64,000 nt of DNA, taken from the NCBI RefSeq assembly GCF_027409185.1, contig NC_084466.1, forward strand, positions 70,910,501 through 70,974,500, written 5' to 3'. Positions within the stretch are counted from its first letter, which is position 1, and each line of letters starts with the position of its first letter. This DNA comes from Cynocephalus volans. Lineage: Eukaryota; Chordata; Mammalia; Dermoptera; Cynocephalidae. Below are positions 39,327-51,684 of this stretch, piece by piece. The notes under the pieces are model-generated. The model searched no databases. It was given only the letters and a program-made list of their open reading frames with translations, and was not told the origin of the DNA. Made by a program: the position numbers and the translations under genes.

Positions 39327-40307
39327 ATGAATAAACACCAAAAAAAAGACACCAGAAATACAAAAAATCAAGAAAGTACACCACCAAAAGTTAATAAATC
39401 TCATACTCTAGATCCTATAGAACAAGAAGCCCTTGAAATAACTGACAAGGAATTTCGAGTGATAATTCTAAGGAAACTGAATGAGATACAAGAAAACTCA
39501 GCTAGACATCATGATGAAATGAGGAAAAGTATACAGGATCTGAAAGAGGAAATATACAAGGAAATCAATGTCCTGAAAAAAAATGTAGCAGAACTTGCTG
39601 AACTGAAGAAGTTATTCAGCAAAATAAAAAACACAACGGAGAGTTTAACCAGCAGGCTTGTCGAAGTTGAAGAGAGAACCTCTGAACTTGAAGATGGGCT
39701 GTTTGAAATAACACAAGCAGACAAAAAGAAAGAAAAAAGAATCAAGGACATGGAAGAAAATCTGAGAGAGATATCAGACAACCTCAAGCGCTCAAATATC
39801 CGAGTCATGGGTATTCCAGAAGGGGAGGAAAATGGAGATTCCATTGAAAACATATTCAACAAAATAGTGGCAGAAAACTTCCCAGGTATAGGAAAAATCA
39901 CAGATCTTCAGATCCAGGAAGCTCAACGATCTCCAAACGTATTCAACCCAAAAAGGCCTTCTCCAAGACATGTCATAGTCAAATTGGCAAAACTCAGAGA
40001 CAAAGAGAGAATCTTAAAAGCTGCAAGAGAGAAGCGTCAAATCACCTATAAGGGAGCCCCAATCAGGTTAACATCAGACTTTTCATCACAAACCCTAAAA
40101 GCTAGAAAGGAATGGGATGATATTTTCAAAATACTAAAAGACAAAGATTGCCAGCCAAGAATACTCTACCCTGCAAGGCTATCCTTCCGAAATGAGGGGC
40201 AAATAGTATATTTCTCAGACAAACAAAAACTGCGGGAGTTCACTACCACAAGACCACCCTTACAAGAAATCCTCAAGGGAGTACTGGGTTTGGTTCCTGA
40301 AAAATAA
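39327..40307 (+). CDS. L1 ORF1: LINE-1 ORF1 protein (RNA-binding chaperone)
   Basis: ORF1p is a trimeric RNA-binding protein and nucleic-acid chaperone that coats LINE-1 RNA in cytoplasmic particles. The frame stays open for six codons upstream to a GTG at 39309, but the first ATG is at 39327 (GCCACAATGA, good context), giving 326 aa, close to the 338 aa of human ORF1p. The order is a basic, polar N-terminus; a long charged coiled coil (about residues 45-150) rich in E, K and L; an RRM-like domain opening with NIRVMGIPEGEE (from residue 157); and a basic C-terminal domain (about 250-320) with REKRQITYKG and the conserved YPARLSF. There is no stop or frameshift. The next ORF begins 187 nt downstream. 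Confidence 0.96.
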   Translation: MNKHQKKDTRNTKNQESTPPKVNKSHTLDPIEQEALEITDKEFRVIILRKLNEIQENSARHHDEMRKSIQDLKEEIYKEINVLKKNVAELAELKKLFSKIKNTTESLTSRLVEVEERTSELEDGLFEITQADKKKEKRIKDMEENLREISDNLKRSNIRVMGIPEGEENGDSIENIFNKIVAENFPGIGKITDLQIQEAQRSPNVFNPKRPSPRHVIVKLAKLRDKERILKAAREKRQITYKGAPIRLTSDFSSQTLKARKEWDDIFKILKDKDCQPRILYPARLSFRNEGQIVYFSDKQKLREFTTTRPPLQEILKGVLGLVPEK

Positions 40308-40494
40308 CTACCACTGCCATAAAAACCTAAGAAAAACCTAAACCCACTAGTACAATAAAAATGGCATTCATGAAGAGAAAACAAGCTAACAAAAACACTA
40401 TCTACAACCTAAGGAACCAACAAACAAAGAAACCAAACAGTAAATCAGAAAGCAAGGAACAAAAGACACCTAAGACAACCAAACAACCAATAAA
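40308..40494 (+). other. LINE-1 inter-ORF spacer
   Basis: A 187-nt A-rich spacer between the two ORFs, longer than the roughly 60-nt spacer of human LINE-1. It contains ATG codons (for example at about 40361 and 40371) in short frames. No recognisable structural element was seen by eye. Confidence 0.7.
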
Positions 40495-43400
40495 ATGCTA
40501 GGAATAAATCAACACCTTTCAATAACAACTCTTAATGTTAAAGGCTTAAATTCCCCAATTAAAAGACACAGACTGGCTGACTGGATCAAAAAGCAGGACC
40601 CAACTATATGCTGCCTACAAGAGACCCACCTCACCCATAAAGACTCACACAGACTAAGAGTGAAAGGATGGAAAAAGATTTACCATGCAAACAGAAAAGA
40701 AAAACGAGCTGGAGTGGCTATTCTTATATCTGACAAAATAGACTTTAAACTAAAAACCATAAAAAGAGACAATGAGGGACACTACTTAATGATAAAAGGA
40801 CTGATCCATCAAGAAGACATAACAATCATAAATATGTACGCACCCAATGTTGGAGCAGCCAGATTTATAAAACAAACTCTATTAGACCTAAAGAAGGAAA
40901 TAGACACTAATACCATAATAGCAGGGGACCTGAACACCCCACTGTCAATATTAGACAGATCATCTAGGCAAAGAATCAGTAGAGAAACAGAAGATCTAAA
41001 CAAGACTCTAGACCAATTGGAATTGGCAGATATCTACAGAACATTCCACCCAACAACCTCAGAATATTCATTCTTCTCATCAGCACATGGATCATTCTCC
41101 AAGATAGATCACATATTAGGTCACAAATCAAGTCTCAATAAATTCAAAAAAATTGGAATTATCCCATGTATCTTCTCAGACCACAATGGATTAAAACTAG
41201 AAATTAATAACAAACAAAACTCTGGAAACTATACAAACACATGGAAATTAAACAGCATTCTACTTAATGACATATGGGTCCAAGAAGAAATCAAGCAGGA
41301 AATCAAAAAGTTTATTGAAACTAATGAAAACAATGATACATCATACCAAAACCTGTGGGATACTGCAAAAGCAGTATTGAGGGGAAAATTTATTGCATTA
41401 AATGCTCACTTCAGAAGAATGGAAAGATGGCAAGTGAACAACCTAACACTTCACCTTAAAGAACTAGAAAAACAAGAACAATCCAATCCTAAAGTTAGCA
41501 GACGGAAAGAAATCATTAAGATCAGAGCAGAACTGAATGAAATTGAAAACCAAAAAACAATTCAAAAGATCAACGAATCAAAAAGTTGGTTTTTTGAAAA
41601 GATAAATAAAATTGACAAACCATTAGCATGGCTAACAAAAAAAAGAAGAGAGAAGACTCAAATAACAAAAATTAGAAATGAAAAAGGCGATATTACAACT
41701 GATTCATCTGAAATACAAGGAATCATTCGAGACTACTATAAACAACTATACGCCAACAAATTTGAAAATCTGGAGGAAATGGATAAATTTCTGGACACAC
41801 ACAAGCTCCCAAAACTGAACCGTGAAGACGTAGAAAATTTGAACAGACCAATAACAAGAAAGGAGATTGAAGCTGTTATCAGAAGGCTCCCAACAAAGAA
41901 AAGCCCAGGACCAGATGGATTCACAGCAGAATTTTACCAAACATTCAAAGAGGAATTGACACCGATTCTTTACAAACTATTCCAAAAGATTGAAACGGAC
42001 ACAAATCTCCCAAACTCATTCTATGAAGCAAACATCATCCTGATACCAAAACCAGGTAAAGATATAACCAAAAAAGAAAACTACAGGCCGATATCCTTGA
42101 TGAATATAGATGCAAAAATCCTCACTAAAATACTAGCAAACAGAATACAGCAACACATACGAAAAATTATTCATCACGATCAAGTGGGATTCATCCCAGG
42201 GATGCAAGGTTGGTTCAACATACGCAAATCAATAAATGTGATACACCATATTAATAAACTCAAACACAAGGACCATATGATCATCTCTATAGATGCTGAA
42301 AAAGCATTTGATAAAGTTCAGCACTCATTCATGACAAAGACCCTCTATAAGTTAGGTATAGAGGGAAAGTATCTCAACATAATTAAAGCCATATATGCCA
42401 AACCCACTGCCAATATCATCCTGAATGGGGAAAAGCTGAAAGCTTTTCCTTTAAGAACAGGCACTAGACAAGGATGCCCACTCTCACCACTCCTATTCAA
42501 CATAGTGTTGGAAGTACTAGCCAGAGCAATCAGAGAAGAGAGGGAAATAAAGGGCATCCAGATTGGAAAAGAGGAAGTCAAACTGTCCCTGTTTGCAGAT
42601 GACATGATCCTATATATCGAACAGCCTAAAACCTCTACAAAAAAACTGTTGGAATTGATAAATGATTTCAGCACAGTAGCAGGATACAAAATCAACACAC
42701 AAAAATCAGTAGCATTTCTTTTCTCCAACAGTGAACATGCAGAAGGAGAAATCAAGAAAGCCTGCCCATTTACAATAGCCACCAAAAAAATAAAATACTT
42801 AGGAATTGAGTTAACCAAGGAGGTGAAAAATCTCTATAATGAGAACTACAAACCACTGCTGAGAGAAATTAGAGAGGATACAAGAAGATGGAAAGATATT
42901 CCATGCTCTTGGATAGGAAGAATCAACATAGTGAAAATGTCCATACTACCCAAAGTGATATACAAATTCAATGCAATCCCCATCAAAATTCCAAAGACAT
43001 TTTTCTCAGAAATGGAAAAAACTATTCAGACATTTATATGGAACAATGAAAGACCACGAATAGCCAAAGCAATGCTCAGCAAAAAAAATAAAGCTGGAGG
43101 CATAACACTACCTGACTTTAAGCTATACTACAAAGCTATAATAACCAAAACAGTATGGTACTGGCATAAAAACAGACACACTGACCAATGGAATAGAATA
43201 GAGAATCCAGAAATCAACCCTCACACTTACTGCCATCTGATCTTTGACAAAGGCAACAAGCCTATTCACTGGGGAAGGGACTGCCTCTTCAGCAAGTGGT
43301 GCTGGGATAACTGGATATCGATATGCAGGAGAATGAAACTAGATCCATACCTCTCACCGTATACTAAAATCAACTCAAAATGGATTAAGGATTTAAATAT

Positions 43401-44322
43401 ACACCCTGAGACAATAAAACTTCTTAAAGAAAACATAGGGGAAACACTTCAGGAAATAGGACTGGGCACAGACTTCATGAATACGACCCCAAAAGCACGG
43501 GCAACCAAAGGAAAAATAAACAAATGGGATTATATCAAACTAAAAAGCTTCTGCACAGCAAAAGAAACAATTAAAAGAGTTAAAAGACAACCAACAGAGT
43601 GGGAGAAAATATTTGCAAAATATACATCTGACAAAGGATTAATATCCAGAATATATAAGGAACTCAAACAACTTTACAAGAAGAAAACAAGCAACCCAAT
43701 TAAAAAATGGGCAAAAGAGCTAAGTAGGCATTTCTCTAAGGAAGATATACAAATGGCCAACAGACATATGAAAAAATGCTCAACATCACTCAGCATCCGG
43801 GAAATGCAAATCAAAACCACATTGAGATACCATCTAACCCCAGTTAGGATGGCTAAAATCCAAAAGACTATGAACGATAAATGCTGGCGAGGCTGCGGAG
43901 AAAAAGGAACTCTCATACATTGTTGGTGGGACTGCATAATGGTGCAGCCTCTATGGAAAATGGTATGGAGGTTCCTTAAACAATTGCAAATAGATCTACC
44001 ATACGACCCAGCCATCCCACTGTTGGGAATATACCCAGAGGAATGGAAATCATCAAGTCGAAGGTATACCTGTTCCCCAATGTTCATCGCAGCACTCTTT
44101 ACAATAGCCAAGAGTTGGAACCAGCCCAAATGCCCATCATCAGATGAGTGGATACGGAAAATGTGGTACATCTACACAATGGAATACTACTCAGCTATAA
44201 AAACGAATGAAATACTGCCATTTGCAACAACATGGATGGACCTCGAGAGAATTATATTAAGTGAAACAAGTCAGGCACAGAAAGAGAAATACCACATGTT
44301 CTCACTTATTGGTGGGAGCTAA
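40495..44322 (+). CDS. L1 ORF2: LINE-1 ORF2 protein (endonuclease / reverse transcriptase)
   Basis: ORF2p nicks genomic DNA and reverse-transcribes LINE-1 RNA from the nick (target-primed reverse transcription). The ATG at 40495 gives 1275 aa, the same length as human ORF2p. The apurinic-type endonuclease (about 1-239) keeps N14, E43 (in QETH), D145 and N147 (GDLN), D205, S228, D229 and H230 (SDH). Human T192 is S here. The reverse transcriptase (about 500-770) keeps the FADD box with D702 and D703 (codons 42598-42603). The C-terminal Cys-rich segment begins at C1130 with CX3CX7HX4C spacing. All human-numbered positions align without gaps, which argues for intact function. It has no stop or frameshift. 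It is probably translated from the bicistronic LINE-1 RNA by rare re-initiation, as in primates. Confidence 0.97.
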   Translation: MLGINQHLSITTLNVKGLNSPIKRHRLADWIKKQDPTICCLQETHLTHKDSHRLRVKGWKKIYHANRKEKRAGVAILISDKIDFKLKTIKRDNEGHYLMIKGLIHQEDITIINMYAPNVGAARFIKQTLLDLKKEIDTNTIIAGDLNTPLSILDRSSRQRISRETEDLNKTLDQLELADIYRTFHPTTSEYSFFSSAHGSFSKIDHILGHKSSLNKFKKIGIIPCIFSDHNGLKLEINNKQNSGNYTNTWKLNSILLNDIWVQEEIKQEIKKFIETNENNDTSYQNLWDTAKAVLRGKFIALNAHFRRMERWQVNNLTLHLKELEKQEQSNPKVSRRKEIIKIRAELNEIENQKTIQKINESKSWFFEKINKIDKPLAWLTKKRREKTQITKIRNEKGDITTDSSEIQGIIRDYYKQLYANKFENLEEMDKFLDTHKLPKLNREDVENLNRPITRKEIEAVIRRLPTKKSPGPDGFTAEFYQTFKEELTPILYKLFQKIETDTNLPNSFYEANIILIPKPGKDITKKENYRPISLMNIDAKILTKILANRIQQHIRKIIHHDQVGFIPGMQGWFNIRKSINVIHHINKLKHKDHMIISIDAEKAFDKVQHSFMTKTLYKLGIEGKYLNIIKAIYAKPTANIILNGEKLKAFPLRTGTRQGCPLSPLLFNIVLEVLARAIREEREIKGIQIGKEEVKLSLFADDMILYIEQPKTSTKKLLELINDFSTVAGYKINTQKSVAFLFSNSEHAEGEIKKACPFTIATKKIKYLGIELTKEVKNLYNENYKPLLREIREDTRRWKDIPCSWIGRINIVKMSILPKVIYKFNAIPIKIPKTFFSEMEKTIQTFIWNNERPRIAKAMLSKKNKAGGITLPDFKLYYKAIITKTVWYWHKNRHTDQWNRIENPEINPHTYCHLIFDKGNKPIHWGRDCLFSKWCWDNWISICRRMKLDPYLSPYTKINSKWIKDLNIHPETIKLLKENIGETLQEIGLGTDFMNTTPKARATKGKINKWDYIKLKSFCTAKETIKRVKRQPTEWEKIFAKYTSDKGLISRIYKELKQLYKKKTSNPIKKWAKELSRHFSKEDIQMANRHMKKCSTSLSIREMQIKTTLRYHLTPVRMAKIQKTMNDKCWRGCGEKGTLIHCWWDCIMVQPLWKMVWRFLKQLQIDLPYDPAIPLLGIYPEEWKSSSRRYTCSPMFIAALFTIAKSWNQPKCPSSDEWIRKMWYIYTMEYYSAIKTNEILPFATTWMDLERIILSETSQAQKEKYHMFSLIGGS

Positions 44323-44585
44323 AAATTAATATATAAATTCACACACACACATACACACATACACACACAAACCGGGGGGGGGGGGGGAAGAAGATATAAC
44401 AACCACAATTATTTGAAGTTGATACAACAAACAAACAGAAAGGACATGGTTGGGGGGGAGGGGGGGAGGGAGAAGGGAGGGAGGTTTTGGTGATGGGGAG
44501 CATTAATCAGCTACAATGTATATCGACAAAATAAAATTAAAAAAAATAAAAAATAAAAAATAAAAATGTGTGAAAAAAAAAAAAA
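44323..44585 (+). other. LINE-1 3'UTR with G tracts and A-rich tail
   Basis: The 3'UTR starts with an AC microsatellite (about 44340-44370) and a run of 14 G (44374-44387). A G-rich polypurine tract with several G runs follows (44452-44484), the kind of sequence in LINE-1 3'UTRs that can form quadruplexes. AATAAA lies at 44530-44535. The tail consists of A runs broken by single T's, then TGTGTG, then a pure A run into the right duplication. Confidence 0.9.
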
Positions 44586-44604
44586 AAAAACTAAAATATG
44601 TTGA
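44586..44604 (+). repeat. right target-site duplication of the intact LINE-1
   Basis: The partner of 37802-37820, directly following the A tail. The match ends where the left copy meets the element's 5' GGAG. Confidence 0.95.
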
Positions 44605-47600
44605 CTATTTGCAGATTTTCATTACTCTAGTTTTTAATTTATATAGATAATGTAATGCTAGTAGTCTGTGAAAAGTATATTTAAAAAATCATTACTTAAC
44701 TGTGTGTGAAAGTCTAAAATGCCAGTAAGTGTGCTCTGCTACTCCCAGGAAAAGTAACAGTAATATAGCTCCGGCCACCCATCCGTGTGGTCAGCGTTAT
44801 GTTGTCATCTGATGAGGTATCCTAAAATAAAGGTGGGGGGTAGGAAGGAACAAAATGGACATTTGTCAGACCCCCTCTTTCCTGTTAAAGGAAGGAGCAG
44901 TGACACTGAATCCTGCTTATACACTTGCTCCACACACCCAGCCTCTTGTGAATTAGCCTCACCTCACAGGGATCTCAGTATGTCATCATCCAACTAACTG
45001 TTAATGCTAGACCGTGCTCTGCAGTGTAGCTGGGAGAACAGGATTTAAGCACACAAAAATTAGTGAATAATCTAAATAATATGAAATGTGATCTATTGCA
45101 TACACCACTATAGGCTGACACATTTATTTGCAATCTTTATCTCTGTAAGGTAGTGTGTCCCTGTTTCACAGACAAAGTTAAGCTTTAGGTTAATGTCAAG
45201 AGTGGCTGAGCTAGAATTCAATCGTGGATCAAGTGAGTCCAAAACCATTCCTTCCCCTATAATATGTTCCTTCCTTCTCTGAGACACACATGAATTGTAG
45301 TAAAGTGGCACATTTTCTGTTGAGAGACACTTCACCTTTCTCTGGAATGAGCACGTGCTGTGCACCCATATGTACAAGGCCTGGAGATGACATCTATGGT
45401 TTGAAAAGTGGGAAATAGAGAAAAAATATTTCAAGCTTCCTTTTTATATTTTATAATTATTTCCTATAAAATTTCAAAATGATTAACTATTAGTTTACTC
45501 ATAAATATTAATATTAGAAAGGATTTACTCAATGTAAGATTATTTTCAATACGTTTTTGTAGGGCAAAGTAGAATAAAGATACACTATCACTTAAAAACA
45601 TAAATTTAAGCAAAAAGTATTTTGTAAAAAGTTATATTATGTAAAACAAGGGCTTATAAAGTTCTAACTGTCAAAGTCAGAAATTTTCTATTCACAATGG
45701 TGGTTGATTTTCCTTGGATGCAGATATTTATTTATAAACTTTAATCTATTTTGATGATTATTGATCCTTTAAAATGGTCTTCTTTATTCTGTATCTTCAT
45801 TAAGATCTCAAAGTATTTTCTAGAAACCTACACTGAAAAAAGATGCTTTCATTTTAAGGCTGAGACCTATTGATATATACTCCTATTTAAATTATAAAAC
45901 TCTATTGCAGGAATAAATTTGTTTTATCTAGTTTTTTTAAAAAAATAGAAATAGGAGTACTTAGGCAAGAATAAATCCCTATTCCCCATTTTCACTTATT
46001 TTGATAGGAGAAAATCTCTATCAAATTTGTTTTGTACCCCCAAAATTGTTGTATTTAGAATTGTATACTATACATTTTTAGAAATCTTGAAAAAACAGTG
46101 TAAGTTATGGCTTTGGTTGGGTTAAAAAAGCAGTATGCAGTATATTCAGTTTCAATCCTGGTTGTTTTTTCTTTATGGGACGTAAGCTAGGAAATTTGCC
46201 ATCATCAGACATTAGATTGTGTATCTCACCTTTAACCTCAATCACAATATTCATTATTTTCCTGTGAATTCTGATCCCCTTGCCTGTAGCCTTGTGACCT
46301 AATCACTCAAAGACCATGCAACTGTGGCTGAGTTGAGGAGGAGAAGCTAACAGTGACTGACTGAAGTCTCCCACAAATCCTCCTACTTAGGGAAAAGATA
46401 GCTTTTTGCACCAGTTTTTGATGGCTTGGGTATGCAAGCTCAGAAAGTTAAGATTTGGCTATTTGTGCAACAGCTGAGGCATGAAGTGGAAGATGCTGAT
46501 TAAAGCCAAGAGAAGATAGGAGAGGCAGGCAGGGTGGAGGAGACACAGGACAGTCAAAACATTTTAGACGTGAGCAGAAGAAAGATAAGTGGCCGAGCCT
46601 ACTTTGTGTAGGGAATAGGATTGTGCTGTTTCCCTTTTCAAAGGCCACAACAATTAGGGACAAATCTTTCACTTCTTAAAGAGAGGCTTTTGAGGAATAG
46701 GAGATGCACATGCTGTCTAATATTTCTTACTGAGCATAGGACTTGAACCTCTAAATGAGGGTTTCTTGTTTTATACATTCATAGATCTATGTCTAGGCCC
46801 TGCATTTGTGTGTGTACGTATTTCTGCAAAGAAGTCTCAGACTTTCTCTGATTCCCAATGGGGACTGTGACACACACACATACAGAGTTCAAAAATACAC
46901 TACAATGACTCTGAGCCTACCAAGAGTAACTCTGTAGAATGTTCTTTGTCTTAAAGGTTTTATTTTATGTTTGATTGTGTTCAGTTTTAGGTATCTTCCA
47001 AGTATGTGAAAGCTTAATATTTTCCTATCTGATTACTGCTTATGCAGGACACAAGTATAATGCTCGGAGTTACCTATCCTGTAATATAATATCCTATCCA
47101 GTTCATATCTTTTCCCCTGATTTAATTATTGCATCTATAGCATTTTACATGTATGCTCACAAACACTTATTGATTAATTCTTCAGCCTGATGTGTGGTAT
47201 GAGGCATATGTTGAGATTTCCTAAAAACAACAAGCTTGCCTAAAATTTGGACTACATGAAATGGTTAGATTTTTTTGTGTGTTTGACACTTTTAGTCAAA
47301 TAGTTATATGTGCTTATACTGATGGGAATGAAGGATTCTTGTTTACTGAATCTGATTGGATGAGGAGATGAAGAATGTAAACTATGGGTAAATAAATTAC
47401 AGGGTTCTCTACTTTGAACATTCCTCTTCAGAAGGAGAAAGCCTCATTTCCTTTAGGCTATACCTTGAATAGTTAGGAAGAAAACAACACACACACACAC
47501 ACATACTGTTGCTACCATACTGACAGCTGATAGTACTTAAAATGAAACTATCTTCTGTCTGCCATAGCTTTAATCAAGATTAAATCATTGTTGCCCACAA

Positions 47601-47700
47601 TTGCTAATTGTCTGGCTATTTTCTTGCTTAGCTCTTTATCTTTCTATTATATAAGGTTCCACTCCCACTTCCTTTTTTCTTGCCATGTTTTTTTATGAAT
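44605..47700. other. intron 2 between LINE-1 copies, no gene seen
   Basis: AT-rich DNA without a repeat that I can name. It contains short AC runs (46871-46881, 47489-47505). Open frames up to 108 codons on the minus strand (45108-45434) lack recognisable domains. Confidence 0.5.
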
Positions 47701-47714
47701 CCTGCTGGATCTTT

Positions 47715-49649
47715 CTTCCTTTCCTTTCCTTTCCTTTCCTTTTTTATTAGCACATTTATTGTTACAAATCATACTTATTCTTTATGCCTGTTATCCAATC
47801 TCCCTCTTCCCCCACCCCTCCCTCTTCCCTCCTCTATCTATTAACTGTAGATTTGTTCTCTGCATCTGACAGATTAACTGTTCCTCTGTTGGTTTGTTGC
47901 CTAGATGATCTGTCCAGTACCAAGAAGGTGTGGTCAAGTCCTCCCCTATTATTGTAAATTAGATCTACTTCTATTACTCTGGAGTGTGTTTAGTGGAGAG
48001 AGGATCCCTTTTTTTTTTTTTTTTTTTTTTTGTTCTCTGCTGGCGCCTTTTCTTCTCTCTTTGTGTCAATGCAGTTGAGAGTCTGGCGTGCCATCTTCGT
48101 GGTAGCTGTGACCGCTGCTATAGAGACTAGCCACTTTTGCAGCAGCCATGGCAATTGTGGTGGCTATGGTGGGCTACCCATGTGAAAATAGTGTTTTTTT
48201 GGTGTGCTCTTTACCTGGTTGTGGCTGAGTTCAGTGTCCCCTGGCTCCAGGTCTCAGGAACCTGGTGGGGCCTGGGGCGGTGGCAGCAGCTTGCCTAGTT
48301 GCGGCTGGGTTTGACTTCTCCCAGCTCCATGCCTCATTCTAAGATGTTGAAGAGCAGGTGGGGGGCAGAGGGAGAGGAGCAGGGGGAGAGAAATAGGGTG
48401 GGAAGAGGAGGAAGGAGGGGATCACGATGGAGGCCCATGGCAGCCCACTCATTTTGGCAGGGGAGACCAGGGGGCTTCCAGTGGTGGCTCAGTCTTTGCT
48501 AGGCTTGATGCAGATGTCAGGTGGATGTGGTTTAATACCTTGGTCCCCTGCTATCCCAGCTTGGGAGCCGAGGGCTGTTCCCGTGGCAGCTTGGTGGTCA
48601 TCGCTGGGCTACTTGCTGATGTTGGGGTGGTGTGGCTGAGGTCCTCGGCCCTCCCTTGTCCCCGGCTTGGGAGTACAGAGGGCTCCCAATTTTACAGGTG
48701 TTCTTTGATGGTGTTAGACCTTTACTAGTTAATATCAAACTTTGTCTCTGATCTGTGTTTTGTCTTTTCTTTCAGTTCTGTATTGGATTATTCACTGTTC
48801 CCACCACTTAAATTCTGAACTGGAACTAATTTGTTGTTCTTTGCTTACTTCTAAAATGGAGGAACTTCCTGTGGGGATCAACACTTGAGCCCTGTAGTTG
48901 ATCTAAATTGCTTCATTGCTGCTGATTCCCCAGCAGCAAGAGAAGGCTTTTTGTGCAGCTCAGGTTTTAATAGTTGACCATGTATTTACTTCCGAGTCTC
49001 ATGAGATCTGGTACACCTGGGTTGTGTGGAAACTCTGGACTGGGCCTGAATCTTTTCAGCAAACTGCTCCCCCTGCAGTTCTATATTCATGACCAGTCTC
49101 CACTGAGTGATCCTGTGCAGACTGGAGGGCAGATCAGCTGTCCGTGCTGTGCCCCAGTGTTCCCCTAGTGGCCCATCTCCCCCACTGCCCACACTTCAAA
49201 CACTTCCCAGGGGATGGGCCATGTGCCCATCCCTTGTGATGACTCACCTGCCTCTGTGTGGCTCCTTTTTTCAATTGTCTGTGGCTCTTCACTCCTATGT
49301 GGTTCCATGGGAACCCAGTTAGTGGTCTTGCTGGCCTGAGGATCACCAAGGCCCTCTTCTCCCCTGCAGTCTCCAAGTAACTTCATCTGAAGGGCACAGC
49401 TGCAGCTTTGGACAGCTCTTTCTCTGTGTGCTCACCAGCTCCAGCCGGGATTTGAAATAGTGGGAGTGATCCTTCCTTGCTCTCATGATGGCTTCTCCCA
49501 CCTTCATGTACTCTGTAGGTCTCTCCTCCTCTTCCCCTGAGCTCTAGTGGCCCCAGCTTGGCTGTTGTTGCTTTTTAATAGTTGTAAATGGTTGATTTGT
49601 GGGAGAGAGTGACACTGGGGACCGTCTATTCCACCATCTTGACTGGAAA
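47715..49649 (-). mobile_element. rearranged LINE-1, minus strand
   Basis: The left end has a CCTTT-repeat/T-rich tail and antisense 3'UTR (about 47740-47830). Next is antisense ORF2 endonuclease sequence around the GDLN site (about 47875-47990), then a T run (48010-48031), then about 1.6 kb of GC-richer sequence. The right end (about 49620-49649) reads, on the minus strand, as a LINE-1 5' end (TTCCAGTCAAGATGGTGG). A 10-bp near-duplication (CTGGATMTTT) lies at 47705-47714 and 49650-49659. ORF1 and most of ORF2 are absent, so the copy is internally deleted or composite. Confidence 0.65.
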
Positions 49650-49659
49650 CTGGATATTT

Positions 49660-51637
49660 AAAAATTATATAGATCTTCTCAGGGATGAAGTAAGATTTCA
49701 ATTACCTAGACTTTGTGAGTTCATGGTTTGGCGTGTGAAAATCTGTTGCCTCACATCACAAAGCCTTCCTGGAGTATGTGTGGAAACGGGAGAGGCAAAA
49801 CCAAGAAGGCTCTGCTATTTAACCTTGTGAGCTTAACCTGGTAGACCAGGTTCTCCTTAGGGTTGTTTTGAGGATCTTGGGCTTTAACTTGATGTGTTGG
49901 GGAAGCATTGAGGGCTTAAGTAGGGTAGAATTATTGCTCTATTTGTTTTTTAAGTAGACCACATTTTGTAGAATAGACTTGTAAGGAGGCGTGATTTTGG
50001 ACATAGGACCATTAACAGATGAATGTCCCATCTGAGTGAGAGAAGATGAAGGTCTCAAACAAAAGGAGCAATTAAAGTGAAGAAGGGGACTTGGAATTGA
50101 CTCTGTTAAGGAGACAAAATCATCAGGACCTGATATTGAGAAATGGGTCTGTGACTGGGTCACCACCTAAAATAAAGAGTTCCAAGGGTGGAGGTGTACT
50201 GAAGGATCTTGATGATGTTTTCAATTTTGAGCACTATTGAGTCTGAAATTGGACTATCTTGCAAGTATTTGCATATGAGATGGTTGAATTTGAAGGAGAC
50301 ATCATGGAAAGACATAAATATTGTATTTGTCAGTATATGGTGATGTTACAGTTATGAGAGTGAATGAGATAATTAAGAAAGCACATAGAAGCCACGCAGA
50401 TCATTAAGCATAATATATACTGAATAAGATAGATGCCTTGTATGTGCAAACATGATGTTAAAATGGCTCAGAAAAGGTTAAGATAAAAAATATTTTTTGG
50501 AGGGTGAATGGGATGAAGAAAAGTTTAAAGGCAGCACATACAGTGGGCCTTTGAGAGTGAGGAAAATTTTAGTCAAGGAAGAAAATTAAAATATTAATAT
50601 AATTAATATAAATATTAAAGATAGATTCCACAAAAAGAGGAAAAAATCTGCAAAAGTGGGAAATTGTGGGGTGTGTATGGGAAGCTACACACAGTATAAT
50701 TTTGCCTGAGTGATGAACACAAGAGCAAAGAAAGATTAAGCGTGAAAAGCTGAGTTGGATCCAGAACCTGCACATACGGTTTTTTCATTACGTCATTGTT
50801 TCCCTTCTATTTAGATATTTGAGAGAGTCTGAGAATTTTTGAAAATACATTAGAGTTTATTTTTCTCCCACCATTCTAAGTCATTCCTTCCAGACAGTCA
50901 GAGCCACCCGTGCTTGAACAGGTGCTTAGAAACTTCTAGAAGTTGTTTCATCTATTTTACAAGCTTTCTAATTGTTAGCTTTCTCATGATTTCATTATTT
51001 AAGCTTGTGGCTCCCTCTTACTTCTATTCTTTCTAGTTGGATTCTCTGTATCTACAAGAAGGTTAAGATATTAATTTCTTAATAGCACTCTTTAGCAGTA
51101 ATTTTTCAATCGGTTTTGAATTCACCTTCCTGTGCTGTCATCCAATCTACATTTTTCCATTTTGACTATAAAGAATATTAACGTTGTCAAATATATTGCA
51201 AAAATCAAGACACATTAAGCTTACAGCATTTTTTAACTTATCCAAACTAAAATTGAAGTGAATTTAATGCAGTTTATTCTTAGTGATATAGTGCTGCTTT
51301 CTGTTAATCTCCTTTTTTCTTGAGTACGTCTTTTTAGGCCATATAATTATTAACTAAATTTGCAATTTTTTCAGGTTCTCAATATAAAATTACTGATTCG
51401 TACTAACGTTTTCTCCTTTTGAAAATAAGAGCAATAGTTTGATGGGTTTTAAGACCTGGCTATCTAGCTTATTTATGCTTGCTGAAATTCTTGTCACCAA
51501 TTTATTGCTAATAGATCCCTTACATTTATAAACTCGCAAATCACCATTTTAACAATTATTCAAATAGATTCGCACAGACATTTGTGGATACTGAATAATT
51601 TAGAAACCAAGCATGATTCTATTGTTTGTAGTTTTTA
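49660..51637. other. intron 2, no gene seen
   Basis: AT-rich sequence with no supported gene or named repeat. The 60-80 codon open frames on both strands look like chance. Confidence 0.5.
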
Positions 51638-51684
51638 TCCGTCTATCAGTCCATCCATCCGTCCATCCACCCGTCCATCTATCT
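51638..51684 (+). repeat. CCRT-type tetranucleotide repeat
   Basis: Imperfect CCAT/CCGT/CTAT units, directly before the L2 fragment. Confidence 0.85.

Larger units (their letters stand above)
37821..44585 (+). mobile_element. L1: full-length intact LINE-1 with 19-bp TSD
   Basis: A complete LINE-1 of about 6.77 kb: 5'UTR (37821-39326), ORF1 (39327-40307), spacer of 187 nt, ORF2 (40495-44322), 3'UTR and A-rich tail (44323-44585). It is flanked by an exact 19-bp duplication (AAAAACTAAAATATGTTGA) at 37802-37820 and 44586-44604. The left duplication follows a TT/AAAA endonuclease target (cut between 37801 and 37802). Both ORFs are open and the duplication has no mismatch, so the insertion is young. 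It lies in the sense direction within LHFPL6 intron 2. The proteins resemble primate LINE-1 but the 5' start (GGAGTTTCAAGATGG) differs from the human one, consistent with a separate lineage. Competence for transposition is inferred, not shown. Confidence 0.97.

Noticed and set aside
43674..44171. 165-codon minus-strand frame in LINE-1 ORF2 (and similar frames at 42345-42818 and 39509-39901)
   Set aside because: These are shadows of the real sense-strand LINE-1 ORFs.
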